Shown: piece after piece, positions 38,588-48,863 of the stretch
Layout of the letters: every line of letters starts with the position of its first letter
Numbering within the stretch: the stretch's first letter is position 1
Source of the DNA: a virus
IMG/VR virus record: IMGVR_UViG_3300048996_000054
Location: 1-54,493 of that record
Direction: 5' to 3' (one strand)
DNA length: 54,493 bases
The notes under the pieces: model-generated
Databases searched by the model: none
Told to the model about the DNA's origin: nothing
Seen by the model: only the letters and a program-made list of their open reading frames with translations
Translations under genes and position numbers: made by a program

Positions 38588-40473
38588 ACGAGGAACTGGA
38601 CACCTCCGCCGCGGTTGCCAGCTACCTGGGCGCGCGTAAGCCCGAGCAGGTGCTGCACACCAGCCTCACGCTGGCCGGCGCGGCCAACCCGGACGCAGAG
38701 GCGGAGTTTCAGCGCCTGTCCAAGGCCGCCGGCCTGCCGATCGACAGCGTGCGCGACAACGCGCCAGCCGTGAAGCAGCGCCTGGCCATGCCGGACACCG
38801 CAGACCTGGCCGCCAAGTTCCCGAGCACGACCCAGTACCTGTCCAACATCGAGAACGCGCGGATTGCGCACGACGACGTCGGGAGCCTGATCGCCATCGA
38901 GAAGGGCATTCGGTCCTTCATGAACGGCGGCGGCATGAAGAAGGAAGCGGGGCAGGCCCTCAGCTTCCTGGGCGAAGGCGTCAAGCAGATCGGTCTTGGG
39001 GCGACGGTAGGCCTGGGCGCTGGCATGTTCGACCTCGCGGCCGTCCCGATGGACATCCTCTCGACGGCGACCAGGGGCATGCTGCCGCAGGACATCCCGG
39101 GCATGCTGGCGGCCGACTACCGCGAGCGGGCCAAGCGCGCGCGCGCGGCGATGGACGAGGTGTCCCACAAGCCGGAAGGCAACGTCGCCAAGGGCTTCCA
39201 ATCCGGCTTCCGTTCGGCCGGTCAGAACCTTGCCCTGCTGCCTCTGGGCATCGCCGCCGGCACCGAAGCCATGCTGGCCGGAATGGTGGGCATGGTCGGT
39301 TCGCAGGCCTATGGCGATGCACGCGAGAAGGGCATGGCCCCGCTGGGCGCACTTACCTACGCCATCCCGCAGTCGGTCTTCGAATACGCCTTCGAAAAGC
39401 TACCCGCCAGCCGCTTGCTGGAGGACATCGCCAAGCACTCCAGCTTGGGCACCATCGTCGCTCGGCAGCTCGGGCCGGAAGTGCTGGGCGAGCAGGCCAC
39501 CACGGTGCTCCAGGACCTGAACGAGTGGGTGCGGCTGAACCCTCAGAAGACTGCACGCGAGTTCCTGGAGGAGCGACCTGGTGCTGCGATGCAGACGCTG
39601 GTGGCAACGCTGGTCGGGGTGGGCGTGCAGGGTGGCGCCGTGCGGGGTGTGCAGAAGGTCCTGGGCGGCGCTGCCGAACGCGAGGCCAGCGCCCAGCGCG
39701 CCGAAGCCTCTGCCACCCGCGCGCAGGAGTTCGCCGGCCTGGTGGAGCAGTCCAAGCTGCGCGAGCGCGATCCGCAGGCCTTCAAGCAGTTCGTCGACCA
39801 GGTTGCTGAGTCCGGCGACGCGCCGACCGAGTTCTTCATCGACGCCGAGCAGCTGGCCAACAGCCTGAACCAGTCGGCCATCTCGCTTGAGGAGTTGCGC
39901 GCGGTGGCGCCTCAGGTGGCCGCGCAACTCGAGGCTGCCCAGCACGTTCCGGGCGCCGACATCCGGGTGCCGGTGGCGGAGTTCGCCGCGGTGCCGTCAG
40001 ACATCACCACCACCCTGGTCGATCACCTGCGAGAAGCGCCGGACGCCATGAGCCGTTCCGAGGCGCAGGCCTTCATCAAGGAGCAGGGCGACCGGATCAA
40101 GCAGGACGTGGAATCCGCGCTGGGCGACGAGACGAAGCGGGCGGCGACCAAGGCGGCCACGGATGCCGTGCGCCAGCACTTCGAGGACCAGCTGAACGCC
40201 GTGGGCAAGTTCCGCCCCGAGGTGAACAAGGCCTACGCCACCCTGATGGGCAGCTTCTACGGCACGCAGGCGGAGCGCGCTGGCATGACGGCCGATGAGT
40301 TCCTGCAGCGCTACCAGCTGAAGGTGGCCAAGAAGGACGGCGCCGGTTCGCAGCGGCTGGAGCAGGCCGCTCCTCCAGCCAAGCCTGACCCGCAAAAGCA
40401 GCGGGCCATGATCGACCTGCGCAAGCGCCACAAGGTGCTGGAGTCGCTGCGCACCTGCCTGGGGGCCGCATGA
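38584..40473 (+). CDS. Large internal virion/ejection protein (629 aa)
   Basis: ATGA- or GTGA-type coupling to the transglycosylase gene (GTG start). Helical throughout, with amphipathic or membrane-like stretches (LGATVGLGAGMFDLAAVPMD, LALLPLGIAAGTEAMLAGMV). The end (MGSFYGTQAERAGMTADEFL, RYQLKVAKK) is a sequence that in related phages continues into giant polyvalent proteins. Here it stops soon after, before the fiber genes, and the giant protein resumes at 44216. Confidence 0.78.
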   Translation: MNEELDTSAAVASYLGARKPEQVLHTSLTLAGAANPDAEAEFQRLSKAAGLPIDSVRDNAPAVKQRLAMPDTADLAAKFPSTTQYLSNIENARIAHDDVGSLIAIEKGIRSFMNGGGMKKEAGQALSFLGEGVKQIGLGATVGLGAGMFDLAAVPMDILSTATRGMLPQDIPGMLAADYRERAKRARAAMDEVSHKPEGNVAKGFQSGFRSAGQNLALLPLGIAAGTEAMLAGMVGMVGSQAYGDAREKGMAPLGALTYAIPQSVFEYAFEKLPASRLLEDIAKHSSLGTIVARQLGPEVLGEQATTVLQDLNEWVRLNPQKTAREFLEERPGAAMQTLVATLVGVGVQGGAVRGVQKVLGGAAEREASAQRAEASATRAQEFAGLVEQSKLRERDPQAFKQFVDQVAESGDAPTEFFIDAEQLANSLNQSAISLEELRAVAPQVAAQLEAAQHVPGADIRVPVAEFAAVPSDITTTLVDHLREAPDAMSRSEAQAFIKEQGDRIKQDVESALGDETKRAATKAATDAVRQHFEDQLNAVGKFRPEVNKAYATLMGSFYGTQAERAGMTADEFLQRYQLKVAKKDGAGSQRLEQAAPPAKPDPQKQRAMIDLRKRHKVLESLRTCLGAA

Positions 40474-40796
40474 CACTGGAAGAACAGGTAACCGCGCTGC
40501 GCATGCAGGTCGACGAGATCGGCCAGCAATACGCCGAGGTGCTCGAGCGTATGGAGCAGATGCAGGCCGCCATGGCCGAGCAATTCCAGCAGGCACTGAC
40601 CGCCATGCGGGCGCAGCCGGGGCCGCAGGTCACGGTCACGCCGGAATTCAACGTGCCGCAGGCGATGGCGCCGGTGGTGCAGGTCGCCGCACCGGTGATC
40701 GAGATGCCGGACAACAAGGGCGCCACATGGGAGATCGCCATGCCAGGATTCAATGGTGGCCCGCCCCGGGTGGCATTCGTGAAGCGGACGAACTGA
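40470..40796 (+). CDS. Coiled-coil protein before the fiber gene (108 aa)
   Basis: Residues 1-50 are a coiled coil (EEQVTALRMQVDEIGQQYAE, VLERMEQMQAAMAEQFQQAL), followed by a Pro/Val linker and a short beta end (WEIAMPGFNGGPPRVAFVKR). ATGA-coupled to the ejection gene. Probably a fiber attachment or assembly protein. Confidence 0.6.
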   Translation: MTLEEQVTALRMQVDEIGQQYAEVLERMEQMQAAMAEQFQQALTAMRAQPGPQVTVTPEFNVPQAMAPVVQVAAPVIEMPDNKGATWEIAMPGFNGGPPRVAFVKRTN

Positions 40797-40797
40797 G

Positions 40798-43700
40798 ATG
40801 GCAACCATCACCAGCGCGGCCAGCGGCCTGGCCAGTGCAACCGGAACTTGGGTTGGCGGTGTCGTGCCTGTCGAAGGAGACCGCGTCATCATCGCCGCCG
40901 GTCACACAGTCACCATCGACGGAACGTTCACCTGGGGCGATGACACGGTAGGAACGAACGGCGGCAACCCGGCTGCGGCCGGCGGAGTCTGCGCCATCAA
41001 CATCATCGGCACGCTCAAGGCGTCGCGCACGGTCAACTCGTCCCTTACGGTGAAGGGCGGCATCCTCACCGGCTACGCCACCCAGGGCATGGACTACGGC
41101 ACCGAGGCCGACCCGATCCCAGACGGCATCACCGCGGAACTGGTGCTGAACAAGGCCACTACGCCTGCAGTGCGACTTGCGCTGGTGCAGCGGGTCGGCG
41201 CATCTGGCGCGGGCAACTACATACTGTGGACCTTCTGTGGCGCGGACGTGCGCACGCGCGGCGTCACGCTCGCCGCCGACGCCGCCGCCGGGGCCACCAG
41301 CCTGACCCTCACCAGCAGCTCGCATGGATGGAAGGTGGGCGACACCATCATCCTGCCCAACACCACGGACGCGAGTGCCGTCGATCAGTGCGAGGAACGG
41401 GTACTCACCAGTGTCGCGGGCGCGACGATCGGCTGGACCACTGGACTAACCTACGCTCACAAGGCCGGCGCGCCAGCGGTGAACCTCACGAACAACGTGG
41501 TTGTGCGCTCGTTCAATGAGGTGGCCAACCAAACCGCTCGGTTGGATTTCGCTTACCCCAACAGCGGGGGCAACAACGCCACCCTGGGTGTCAGGCTGAT
41601 TGCGTCGAACGCCACGTTCAAGAATTTGGGAGGCACGAGCGCCAACGCCGGGCCGTTCTTTAGCTCTGGTGGCGCCACCTCGGCGTTCACCCAAGAGGCA
41701 CGCTTCAACAAGTGCGTGTTCTACAACAGCGTGCAGGCCAACGCGGTGTTCGCATTCGCCGCCCCAGTGCCGATCCAGTACACCGACTGCGCATTGGTCG
41801 GCCCGACTGCCAGCACATTCCAGTGGGGTGCAGGTGTCACCGTCACCATTCAGGGTGGGTATCACTTCGCTGGAGTGCTACTCACTTCCGGCACCGCCGG
41901 ATGCAGCGGCGACAGCCTGTTCGTGTGCATGCGCAACCCGAACGGCCCAACGGCGTCGGGTGCTGCTGGCATGACGATCACCAACAGCACGTTCTGCGGG
42001 CGCGCAACTGAGTTCGGCCAGCGCAGTCTGAGTTCGGAACAGAACACCGTTCTCAACAACTGCGACCTTGGCTCGACGTTCGGGTGGTCCAGAGGCTCGG
42101 CCACCGACAATTTCTACCGCTTCGGCGCGGACACCGCATTCCAGCAATGCAAGCACACGCTGACCGACTGCTTGGTGCATTCGGCCCTCAGCACGCCATA
42201 CTCCGTCGAGTCCACCATCGCCATGCAAGGCGATGGCTTCGCGCTGACATTCATCAACAAAAATCGGGACGTCACAGCCCAGGAGATTTACACCCGGCGC
42301 GCAGCCTTCAAGCGCGACAACAGCGTGCGCACCCGCAGCAACGCGGCCATCAGCATCAAGCCCTACGCGGTTAGTGTCCCGGCCACACGAACGCTAAGCA
42401 TTGCCTGCCCCGCAGGCCAGAGCATCACGGTTGTGGGCTACGTGCGCGTCGACTCGTCCTTCTACAACGGTGGGTCGTGGACGCCGCCGACTGTGAGCCT
42501 TTCCGGCCTGACCGCGGTCACGCAGACGTTCACGGCCAGCGCCGCCGCCAATGGCGCGTGGGAAAAGTACACGCTGACCATCACCAACGGCACTGCCAAT
42601 GACGGCAACTTCACCCTGACTTACACAGCGACGGCAGCAGCAGTGACCACAGGCACGGCCTACTTCGACGGCGTGCCGGACTCGCCATTCGTCACGGCCT
42701 GCCGCCACTACGGCTTCACCTTCGATGAGGCCAACCCGGTGCGCGCGGTGAACCCGTACACCGTGGTGGCCGAAGCGACTGCCGCGGCCTACACGGGGGC
42801 GACCTTCAACACAGGCACCAAGCGCTTGACGTTCGGCGCCGGCACCATCGACACGTTCGCCAAGCTCTACGACTACTCGCAGGCATGGGGCGTGACGGCG
42901 ATCAGCGGAGCCACCTACACCACCATGCCGTGGACCCGCGCAGGCGGTCTGCTGTCCCTCTCCACCGGCTGGACAGTGGTGGACCCGGCCATCACCGGCA
43001 TGACCTGGGGCGGAGGCATCATCGAGTTCAACAGCATCGGCGCGAAGGGCGGCAGCTACGACGCCTGCACCATCAACTTCAAGGCGGCCGGCGCCTTCAA
43101 CATGGCCGACGCCATCCTCACCAGCTCGGTGAACCTGGTGAACACCTCCGGCGGCGCGGTCACGGTGCAGTTGTCTGCCGATGCCAGCTACACCAACACC
43201 GGCCCGAACATCACCGTGGTACTGCCGCAGGTGACCCAGAGCGTGACCATCTCCGGAGTGGTCGTGGGCTCGCGCGTGCAGGTGTACGACCTGACCAACA
43301 GCGTCGAACTGCTGAACACGGTGGCCGTGGCAACGACAGTCGACTGGACGGATTCGGTGGCAGCGACGGCCGACCGCGACATCCGGGTCCGCATTGCCTA
43401 TGCTTCCGGCCCCACCGGCTACGAGTTTCTGGAGGCCGAGGTCGGTACCTGTGGCACGACTGACACGACTGCCGCGGTGACCTATCTCGCCAGCCAGCAG
43501 GCCGATGCGGTCTACAACACCAACGCCATCGACGGTTCCACAGTGACCGGCATCACCATCGACGATTCCACCGACCGGGTGAGCATCAACATCGGCGGTG
43601 GCAGCGTGACCTGGCCGCAGATCTACGCCTATCAGTGCCACTGGAACCAGACCGAGGATGGCATCCGAGACGATGCGGCGATCATCACGGCGCCCGACAC

Positions 43701-44034
43701 GGCCAACTACCTGCTGGTCGGTTTCAAGGTCAAGAACACCAGCGCCACCCCGCTGACGATCACCGGCGGGTACGGACGCGATGCCACGACCGGCACCGTG
43801 CTGGACGTGATGGACACCACCGGAGGCTTCATCTTCCCGGCGCCGGATCACGTGGTTCCGTTCTCGGTCGGCTCCGGTCTGACGGCAGGTGAGCAGGCGC
43901 AACTCGCCACCGCCGCCACGGTCGCCGGCCTGCTGTCGTTCACCGGTGGTGCTGTGGACGCGAACATAGCGATGGTCAAGGGTCAGGAGGTCGGCGGCAG
44001 CGGCACCAGCGACGACCCGTGGGGACCTGGCTGA
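40798..44034 (+). CDS. Tail fiber protein with G8-like N-terminal domain (1078 aa)
   Basis: The N-terminus ATGTWVGGVVPVEGDRVIIA, AGHTVTID resembles G8/CEMIP-type beta-helix openings. The rest is Thr/Ser/Gly/Ala-rich with beta-strand repeats, consistent with an elongated trimeric fiber. The C-terminal 300 residues (LASQQADAVYNTNAIDGSTV; PQIYAYQCHWNQTEDGIRDD) form a separate region found at the ends of other phage fibers. Very few charged residues. It is one of two receptor-binding candidates; the other is the tailspike. Confidence 0.8.
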   Translation: MATITSAASGLASATGTWVGGVVPVEGDRVIIAAGHTVTIDGTFTWGDDTVGTNGGNPAAAGGVCAINIIGTLKASRTVNSSLTVKGGILTGYATQGMDYGTEADPIPDGITAELVLNKATTPAVRLALVQRVGASGAGNYILWTFCGADVRTRGVTLAADAAAGATSLTLTSSSHGWKVGDTIILPNTTDASAVDQCEERVLTSVAGATIGWTTGLTYAHKAGAPAVNLTNNVVVRSFNEVANQTARLDFAYPNSGGNNATLGVRLIASNATFKNLGGTSANAGPFFSSGGATSAFTQEARFNKCVFYNSVQANAVFAFAAPVPIQYTDCALVGPTASTFQWGAGVTVTIQGGYHFAGVLLTSGTAGCSGDSLFVCMRNPNGPTASGAAGMTITNSTFCGRATEFGQRSLSSEQNTVLNNCDLGSTFGWSRGSATDNFYRFGADTAFQQCKHTLTDCLVHSALSTPYSVESTIAMQGDGFALTFINKNRDVTAQEIYTRRAAFKRDNSVRTRSNAAISIKPYAVSVPATRTLSIACPAGQSITVVGYVRVDSSFYNGGSWTPPTVSLSGLTAVTQTFTASAAANGAWEKYTLTITNGTANDGNFTLTYTATAAAVTTGTAYFDGVPDSPFVTACRHYGFTFDEANPVRAVNPYTVVAEATAAAYTGATFNTGTKRLTFGAGTIDTFAKLYDYSQAWGVTAISGATYTTMPWTRAGGLLSLSTGWTVVDPAITGMTWGGGIIEFNSIGAKGGSYDACTINFKAAGAFNMADAILTSSVNLVNTSGGAVTVQLSADASYTNTGPNITVVLPQVTQSVTISGVVVGSRVQVYDLTNSVELLNTVAVATTVDWTDSVAATADRDIRVRIAYASGPTGYEFLEAEVGTCGTTDTTAAVTYLASQQADAVYNTNAIDGSTVTGITIDDSTDRVSINIGGGSVTWPQIYAYQCHWNQTEDGIRDDAAIITAPDTANYLLVGFKVKNTSATPLTITGGYGRDATTGTVLDVMDTTGGFIFPAPDHVVPFSVGSGLTAGEQAQLATAATVAGLLSFTGGAVDANIAMVKGQEVGGSGTSDDPWGPG

Positions 44035-44225
44035 TGGCATCGGCCTGGGGTCAGGCGTGGGGTGCGGCCTGGGGCTCCAGCTGGGGCTCCGTCGCCACAG
44101 AAGACTCCGACGACGACATTACGTGGAGCTGGGCGCGCAAGCGGCGCGAGCACGAAGAAGCCGACGAGGAACTGCTGACGCTGGCCGTGGGCCTGCTCAT
44201 ATCCGGGGAATTTGAATGTCACTGA
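44034..44225 (+). CDS. Short Trp-rich fiber-associated protein (63 aa)
   Basis: TGATG overlap with the fiber gene. MASAWGQAWGAAWGSSWGSV followed by an acidic helix (RKRREHEEADEELLTLAVGL). The W-G-x-A/S-W repeats resemble small proteins that follow fiber genes. Its stop lies inside the start of the giant gene (10-nt overlap), so the three are translated together. Confidence 0.65.
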   Translation: MASAWGQAWGAAWGSSWGSVATEDSDDDITWSWARKRREHEEADEELLTLAVGLLISGEFECH

Positions 44226-47200
44226 TCAGCTGTCTGCGCAAAGCCAAGAGCGTCATCCACGCCGAGGACAAGGCGGCCATCCTTGCGCTGGCGACGGAGT
44301 TCCGTGGCAAAGGGGAGAACGCCAGCGGCGCCGCGCAAAAGGCCATCGAGCAGCACATGGCCGCGGTGCAGGCCCAGCTGGAGGACGCGGAATCCTCGCT
44401 CCTGCCGGGCCTGCAGAAGACCATCGCCGCGCAGGCTGTCGAAGCGCTCACCCGCGCCGGCCTGGGCAACCTGAAGCTGGTGGAATCGGTCGACCAGCTC
44501 CCGGAGTCCGCGCAGCGCAAGATCAAGTCCGAGGGCCAAGCCGGCACGCGCGGCATGTACGACCCGGAGACGGACACCACGTACCTGGTGCGGCAGAACA
44601 TCGCCAGCCTGGATGAAGCCTTCTGGGTGGGCCTGCATGAGGCCTTTCACCGAGGACTGCGCAAGACCGTAGGGGCGGAGGTGGAGCCGCTGCTGCAAGC
44701 CATCCACGACGGCAACCCGCGCGTGCAGGCGCTGGCGGCGCGGTACATGGAGCAGCAGAACATCCCGCTGGCCGAAGCCATCGAGGAAGTGCTGGCGGAC
44801 ATGGCGGGGCAGGGCGAGGTGGGGAACCTCAAGGGCTGGGACCAGCTGCTCGCCTTCCTGAAGGACGCAATCACCAAGCTCGCCGCCGCCGCTGGGGTGA
44901 AGCTGGAAGTCACCGACCAGATGGTGACGGACCTGGTGGCTGGAATGCGCCGGGCTGGAATGCAGGACCATTCCGGTGACGTCACCAACATGGTCAGCCA
45001 AGGTCCCAAGGGCACCCTCTCCTTCGGCAACGACATCACCGCCGTCCCTTCGATCATCGCCCTGATGGAAGGCGCCGACCTGTCGACCTTTTTGCACGAG
45101 GGCGGGCATTTCTTCCTCGAGGTGCAGGCCGACCTTGCCGCCCGAATCCAGCGCCGCACCTTCAACGAGCAGTACACCGGTGAGCCGGTCAGCGACTCCG
45201 AGCGCCAGATCGTCAAGGACATGGAGGCCATCCTCGGCTGGTTTGGCATCACCGGCACGCCGGAGCAATCGGCTCTGGACACCTGGGCCAGCATGACGCT
45301 GGAGGAAAAGCGCGAGCATCACGAGAAGTGGGCCCGGGGCTTCGAGCGCTACGCCATGGAAGGCAAGGCGCCGAGCCAGGACCTGCAGGGCCTGTTCTCC
45401 AAGTTCCGCGCGTGGCTGGTGTCGGTCTACAAGGCGCTGGCCGGGCTGAACGTCGAACTGACCCCGGAAGTGCGGCAGGTGATGGACCGCATGCTCGCCA
45501 GCGACGAAGCCATTGCCGAAGCGCAGATGGCCCGGAACATGGGCCCGCTGTTCGAGAGCCCGGAAGCGGCCGGCATGACGCCGGTGCAGTACCAGGAGTA
45601 CCAGGCGCTGGGCGAGCGGCAGACGGCCGAGGCCGCGGCGGAACTGGACGCCCGGCTGCTCAAGGACATGAAGTGGCTGTCCAAGGCGCGCGACAGGGCG
45701 ATGAAGGCCAAGCAGGAGGAGGCGGAGGATCTGCGCCGCGAGGTGCGGATGGAGGTCACCACCGATGTGATGGCGCGGCCGGTCTACCGAGCCTGGGCGT
45801 TTCTGACCAGCAAGGCCGAATACTTCGTCGAGCCTGGCCTTCAAATGGCCGAGACGGTCGACGCCACCCGGCAATCGGGCAAGCTGCGCACCAGCTACCT
45901 GAAGGAAAGCCACCCCGAGCAGTGGAAGACTCTGTCCGAGCGCCGCATGACCAGCGAGGAGCGGGGCCTGGACCCGGACTACGTGGCCGACGTGATCGGC
46001 TTCAGCTCCGGCGACGAGATGGTGCAGGCGCTGGCTTCCGCGCCAGCGCCGAAGCAGCTCATCGAGGAGATGGTCGATCAGCAGATGCTGGAGCGCTACG
46101 GCGACATCACCAGCGACGAGGCCCTGCAGCGCGCGGCCGACGAGGCGGTGCACAACGAGGTCCGCGCCCGGGTGGTTGCCACGGAACTGAAGGCGCTGGA
46201 GAAGGCGGGCAAGGTGCGGACGGGCCCGCGCAGCACGGTCGACGCCATGGCACGGGCGGCCAAGGAATACGCCTACCAGGTGATCGCCGGCCAGCGCGTG
46301 CGCGATCTTCGCCCGAGCCAGTATTCGGCGGCGCAGGCGCGCTCGGCCCGGCTCGCGCAGCAGGCACTGGGCAAGAGCACCGAAGAAGCGGCGATGCACA
46401 AGCGCAACGAGCTGATCAACGGCTACGCGGCCAAGGCTGCCTACGACGCGCAGGAAGAGGTCCGGTCGCTGCAGAAGTACATGCGCAAGTTCGACAAGCG
46501 CATAGACGGCATCGACCCCGGGTACCAGGACCAGATCGAGCAGCTGCTGGAGGGTTACGACTTCAAGCCAGCCAGCCTGAAGGCGATCGACAAGCGCAAG
46601 GCGTTTGCCGAGTGGTACGCCGAGCACAAGAACGACGACAACCCGCCGGTGGTGCCGCAGGAACTGATCGACGGCATGGGCCGCAAGTCGTTCAAGAACA
46701 TGACGGTGGAGGAATTGCGGGGCCTGCGCGACACCGTCAAGCAGATCGAGCACCAGGGCCGGCTGAAGAAGAAGCTGCTGCTTGCGCGCGATGCCAGGGA
46801 CTTCGAAGCCATCGCCAAGGAGATCGCCGCCTCCATCGTGGAGCACGGAGGCGAAGCGCGCGAGGTGAAGCTGGAGGGCGAGAACGCGGTGGTGGACTGG
46901 TTCGCCGGGGTTGCAGCCTCGCATCGCAAGCTGGCCAGCCTGTTCCGCCAGATGGACGGCAACAAGGACGCCGGGCCTCTATGGGAGCACATCGGCCGGG
47001 CCATGAACGAGCGCGGCACCATGGAAGACGTGATGGTGGAGCGCGCCACCATGCAGCTGCGCGAGCTCTACGCACCTCTGCTGAAGATGCGCGGCGGCAT
47101 CTCCGGGTTCCGCTCCAAGGTCTTTATCCCCGAGATCAACGCCAGCCTCACGCGCGGCGGCCGACTGGCGGTGGCGCTGAACTGGGGCAATGAGGCGAAC

Positions 47201-48820
47201 CGCCAGCGCGTGATGGACGGCGACAAATGGTCCGTCGGCCAGGTGCAGGCGATCCTGAAGACGCTCTCGCGCCAGGAGCTCGACTTCGTCAACAAGGTGT
47301 GGGAGTTCCTCGACTCCTACTGGCCGGAGGTGGCCGCCAAGGAAAAGCGCCTGACCGGCGTGGAGCCTGAGAAGGTCGAAGCGGTCCCGTTCAATCTCTC
47401 CCTGCCCGACGGCACCGAGGTGGCGATGCGCGGCGGCTACTACCCGCTGAAGTACGACACCGACCGCAGCGACCGGGCCGAGCAGCAGGAAGCCGCGCAG
47501 GCAGCCAAGGAGATGATGCAGGGCGTCTTCACCAAGGCCACCACCCGCCGCGGCCATACCAAGGAACGGCTGGAGGATGTCAAGCGCGCGGTGCGCAAAG
47601 ACCTGAACGTGATAACCCAACACGTGACGCAGGTGGTGCACGACCTGACCTGGCACGAGTGGCTGATCGACACCAACAAGCTGCTGGACGACGACGGCAT
47701 CAAGGAGGCCATCCGCGCGCACTACGGCCCCAAGGTCCTGAAGACCATCCGCGACGACGTCCTGGGCATCGCCACGGCCGACGTCGTGCCGCAGACGGAC
47801 ATCGACAAGGCGCTGCTGATGCTGCGATCCAACGTGAGCCGCGCGACCATGGGCGCGTCCCTGACGACCGCCTTCCTGCAGCCGTTCGGCCTCACGCAAT
47901 CCATCGTTCGCATCGGCGGCCGGCACGTGCTGCGCGGTATGGCGCGGTGGGGAGGCGACGCGGCCAGGATGGAAAGCACCCTGTCCTGGATTCACGAACG
48001 CTCGGACTTCATGCGCCTTCGGGCCAAGACCTTCAATCGGGAACTGCGGGAGATCCAAGGCTCCGTGGCCGGCAAGTCAGCCACCATGCGGGTGGTCGAC
48101 GCAGGCCTCTTCGTGATGATGCAGAAGATGCAGATGGTGGCGGACGTGCCGACCTGGCTGGGCCAGTACGAGAAGTCGCAGGCGGAAGGGCTGGACGAGG
48201 CCGCCTCCGTCGCCATGGCCGACCGGGCGGTGCTCGAGGCCCAGGGCGGCGGCCAGACCAAGGACCTGGCAGAAGTGCAGCGCAAGCACCCCATGCTGAC
48301 CCAGTTCTATTCGTACTTCAGCACTACCCTGAACCTCGCCGCGGAAAGCACGGCGGCCACCAACTTCAAGCAGCCGGCCGCGGTGGCCGGCTGGCTGGGC
48401 GACATGGCGCTGCTGATGGTGGTGCCGGCCATCCTGCCGTCCCTCATCCTGTTTTCGTTGCGGGGCGGGGACGGCGATGACGACAAAGGCCTGTTGCGCC
48501 GGATGCTGGAGTGGCAGGTGAGCTACCTCCTGGGCACCGTGGTCTTGGCGCGCGAACTGTCCGGCGCGGTCTCCGGCTTCGACTATGCCGGCCCGCCGGT
48601 GGGCCGCCTGGCGACCGACATCACGAAGGCTGGCAAGCAGACCGCGCAGGGCGAAGTCGACGAGCCGCTGGTGCTGGCGTACATCAACCTGTTGGGGTCA
48701 GGCCTCGGCATCCCCACGGTACAGGCCCTGCGCTCCTACAAGGGCTGGAAGGCCTGGAGCGAGGGCAAGGAAGGGGCTGGGCCGCAATCCGTCTTGTTCG
48801 GGCCGCCCCCCAAGGATTAA
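44216..48820 (+). CDS. Giant polyvalent ejection protein with two HExxH motifs (1534 aa)
   Basis: Begins MSLISCLRKAKSVIHAEDKA. Two zinc-protease-like motifs: GLHEAFHRG at 141-145 and FLHEGGHFFLEV at 294-298, each in its own domain. A long helical centre (about 440-900) is followed by DUF-like parts and a C-terminal membrane-like region (LLMVVPAILPSLILFSLRGG). Such multi-domain virion proteins of podoviruses are ejected with the DNA and are thought to protect or process it. The proteolytic activity is unproven. Structured RNA copy B starts 44 nt after the stop. Confidence 0.85.
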   Translation: MSLISCLRKAKSVIHAEDKAAILALATEFRGKGENASGAAQKAIEQHMAAVQAQLEDAESSLLPGLQKTIAAQAVEALTRAGLGNLKLVESVDQLPESAQRKIKSEGQAGTRGMYDPETDTTYLVRQNIASLDEAFWVGLHEAFHRGLRKTVGAEVEPLLQAIHDGNPRVQALAARYMEQQNIPLAEAIEEVLADMAGQGEVGNLKGWDQLLAFLKDAITKLAAAAGVKLEVTDQMVTDLVAGMRRAGMQDHSGDVTNMVSQGPKGTLSFGNDITAVPSIIALMEGADLSTFLHEGGHFFLEVQADLAARIQRRTFNEQYTGEPVSDSERQIVKDMEAILGWFGITGTPEQSALDTWASMTLEEKREHHEKWARGFERYAMEGKAPSQDLQGLFSKFRAWLVSVYKALAGLNVELTPEVRQVMDRMLASDEAIAEAQMARNMGPLFESPEAAGMTPVQYQEYQALGERQTAEAAAELDARLLKDMKWLSKARDRAMKAKQEEAEDLRREVRMEVTTDVMARPVYRAWAFLTSKAEYFVEPGLQMAETVDATRQSGKLRTSYLKESHPEQWKTLSERRMTSEERGLDPDYVADVIGFSSGDEMVQALASAPAPKQLIEEMVDQQMLERYGDITSDEALQRAADEAVHNEVRARVVATELKALEKAGKVRTGPRSTVDAMARAAKEYAYQVIAGQRVRDLRPSQYSAAQARSARLAQQALGKSTEEAAMHKRNELINGYAAKAAYDAQEEVRSLQKYMRKFDKRIDGIDPGYQDQIEQLLEGYDFKPASLKAIDKRKAFAEWYAEHKNDDNPPVVPQELIDGMGRKSFKNMTVEELRGLRDTVKQIEHQGRLKKKLLLARDARDFEAIAKEIAASIVEHGGEAREVKLEGENAVVDWFAGVAASHRKLASLFRQMDGNKDAGPLWEHIGRAMNERGTMEDVMVERATMQLRELYAPLLKMRGGISGFRSKVFIPEINASLTRGGRLAVALNWGNEANRQRVMDGDKWSVGQVQAILKTLSRQELDFVNKVWEFLDSYWPEVAAKEKRLTGVEPEKVEAVPFNLSLPDGTEVAMRGGYYPLKYDTDRSDRAEQQEAAQAAKEMMQGVFTKATTRRGHTKERLEDVKRAVRKDLNVITQHVTQVVHDLTWHEWLIDTNKLLDDDGIKEAIRAHYGPKVLKTIRDDVLGIATADVVPQTDIDKALLMLRSNVSRATMGASLTTAFLQPFGLTQSIVRIGGRHVLRGMARWGGDAARMESTLSWIHERSDFMRLRAKTFNRELREIQGSVAGKSATMRVVDAGLFVMMQKMQMVADVPTWLGQYEKSQAEGLDEAASVAMADRAVLEAQGGGQTKDLAEVQRKHPMLTQFYSYFSTTLNLAAESTAATNFKQPAAVAGWLGDMALLMVVPAILPSLILFSLRGGDGDDDKGLLRRMLEWQVSYLLGTVVLARELSGAVSGFDYAGPPVGRLATDITKAGKQTAQGEVDEPLVLAYINLLGSGLGIPTVQALRSYKGWKAWSEGKEGAGPQSVLFGPPPKD

Positions 48821-48863
48821 CCCCGACCTTGCACACCTGAGCCATAACCCGGAAAATGACACC

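Noticed and set aside
40798-44034. Diversity-generating retroelement, as in BPP-1, acting on the fiber
   Set aside because: No reverse transcriptase gene and no template/variable repeat pair was found, although the virion genes resemble BPP-1.
44219-46924. Minus-strand frame of 901 aa opposite the giant ejection gene
   Set aside because: Leu/His/Arg/Gly-rich shadow frame with no domain, antisense to a well-supported gene.
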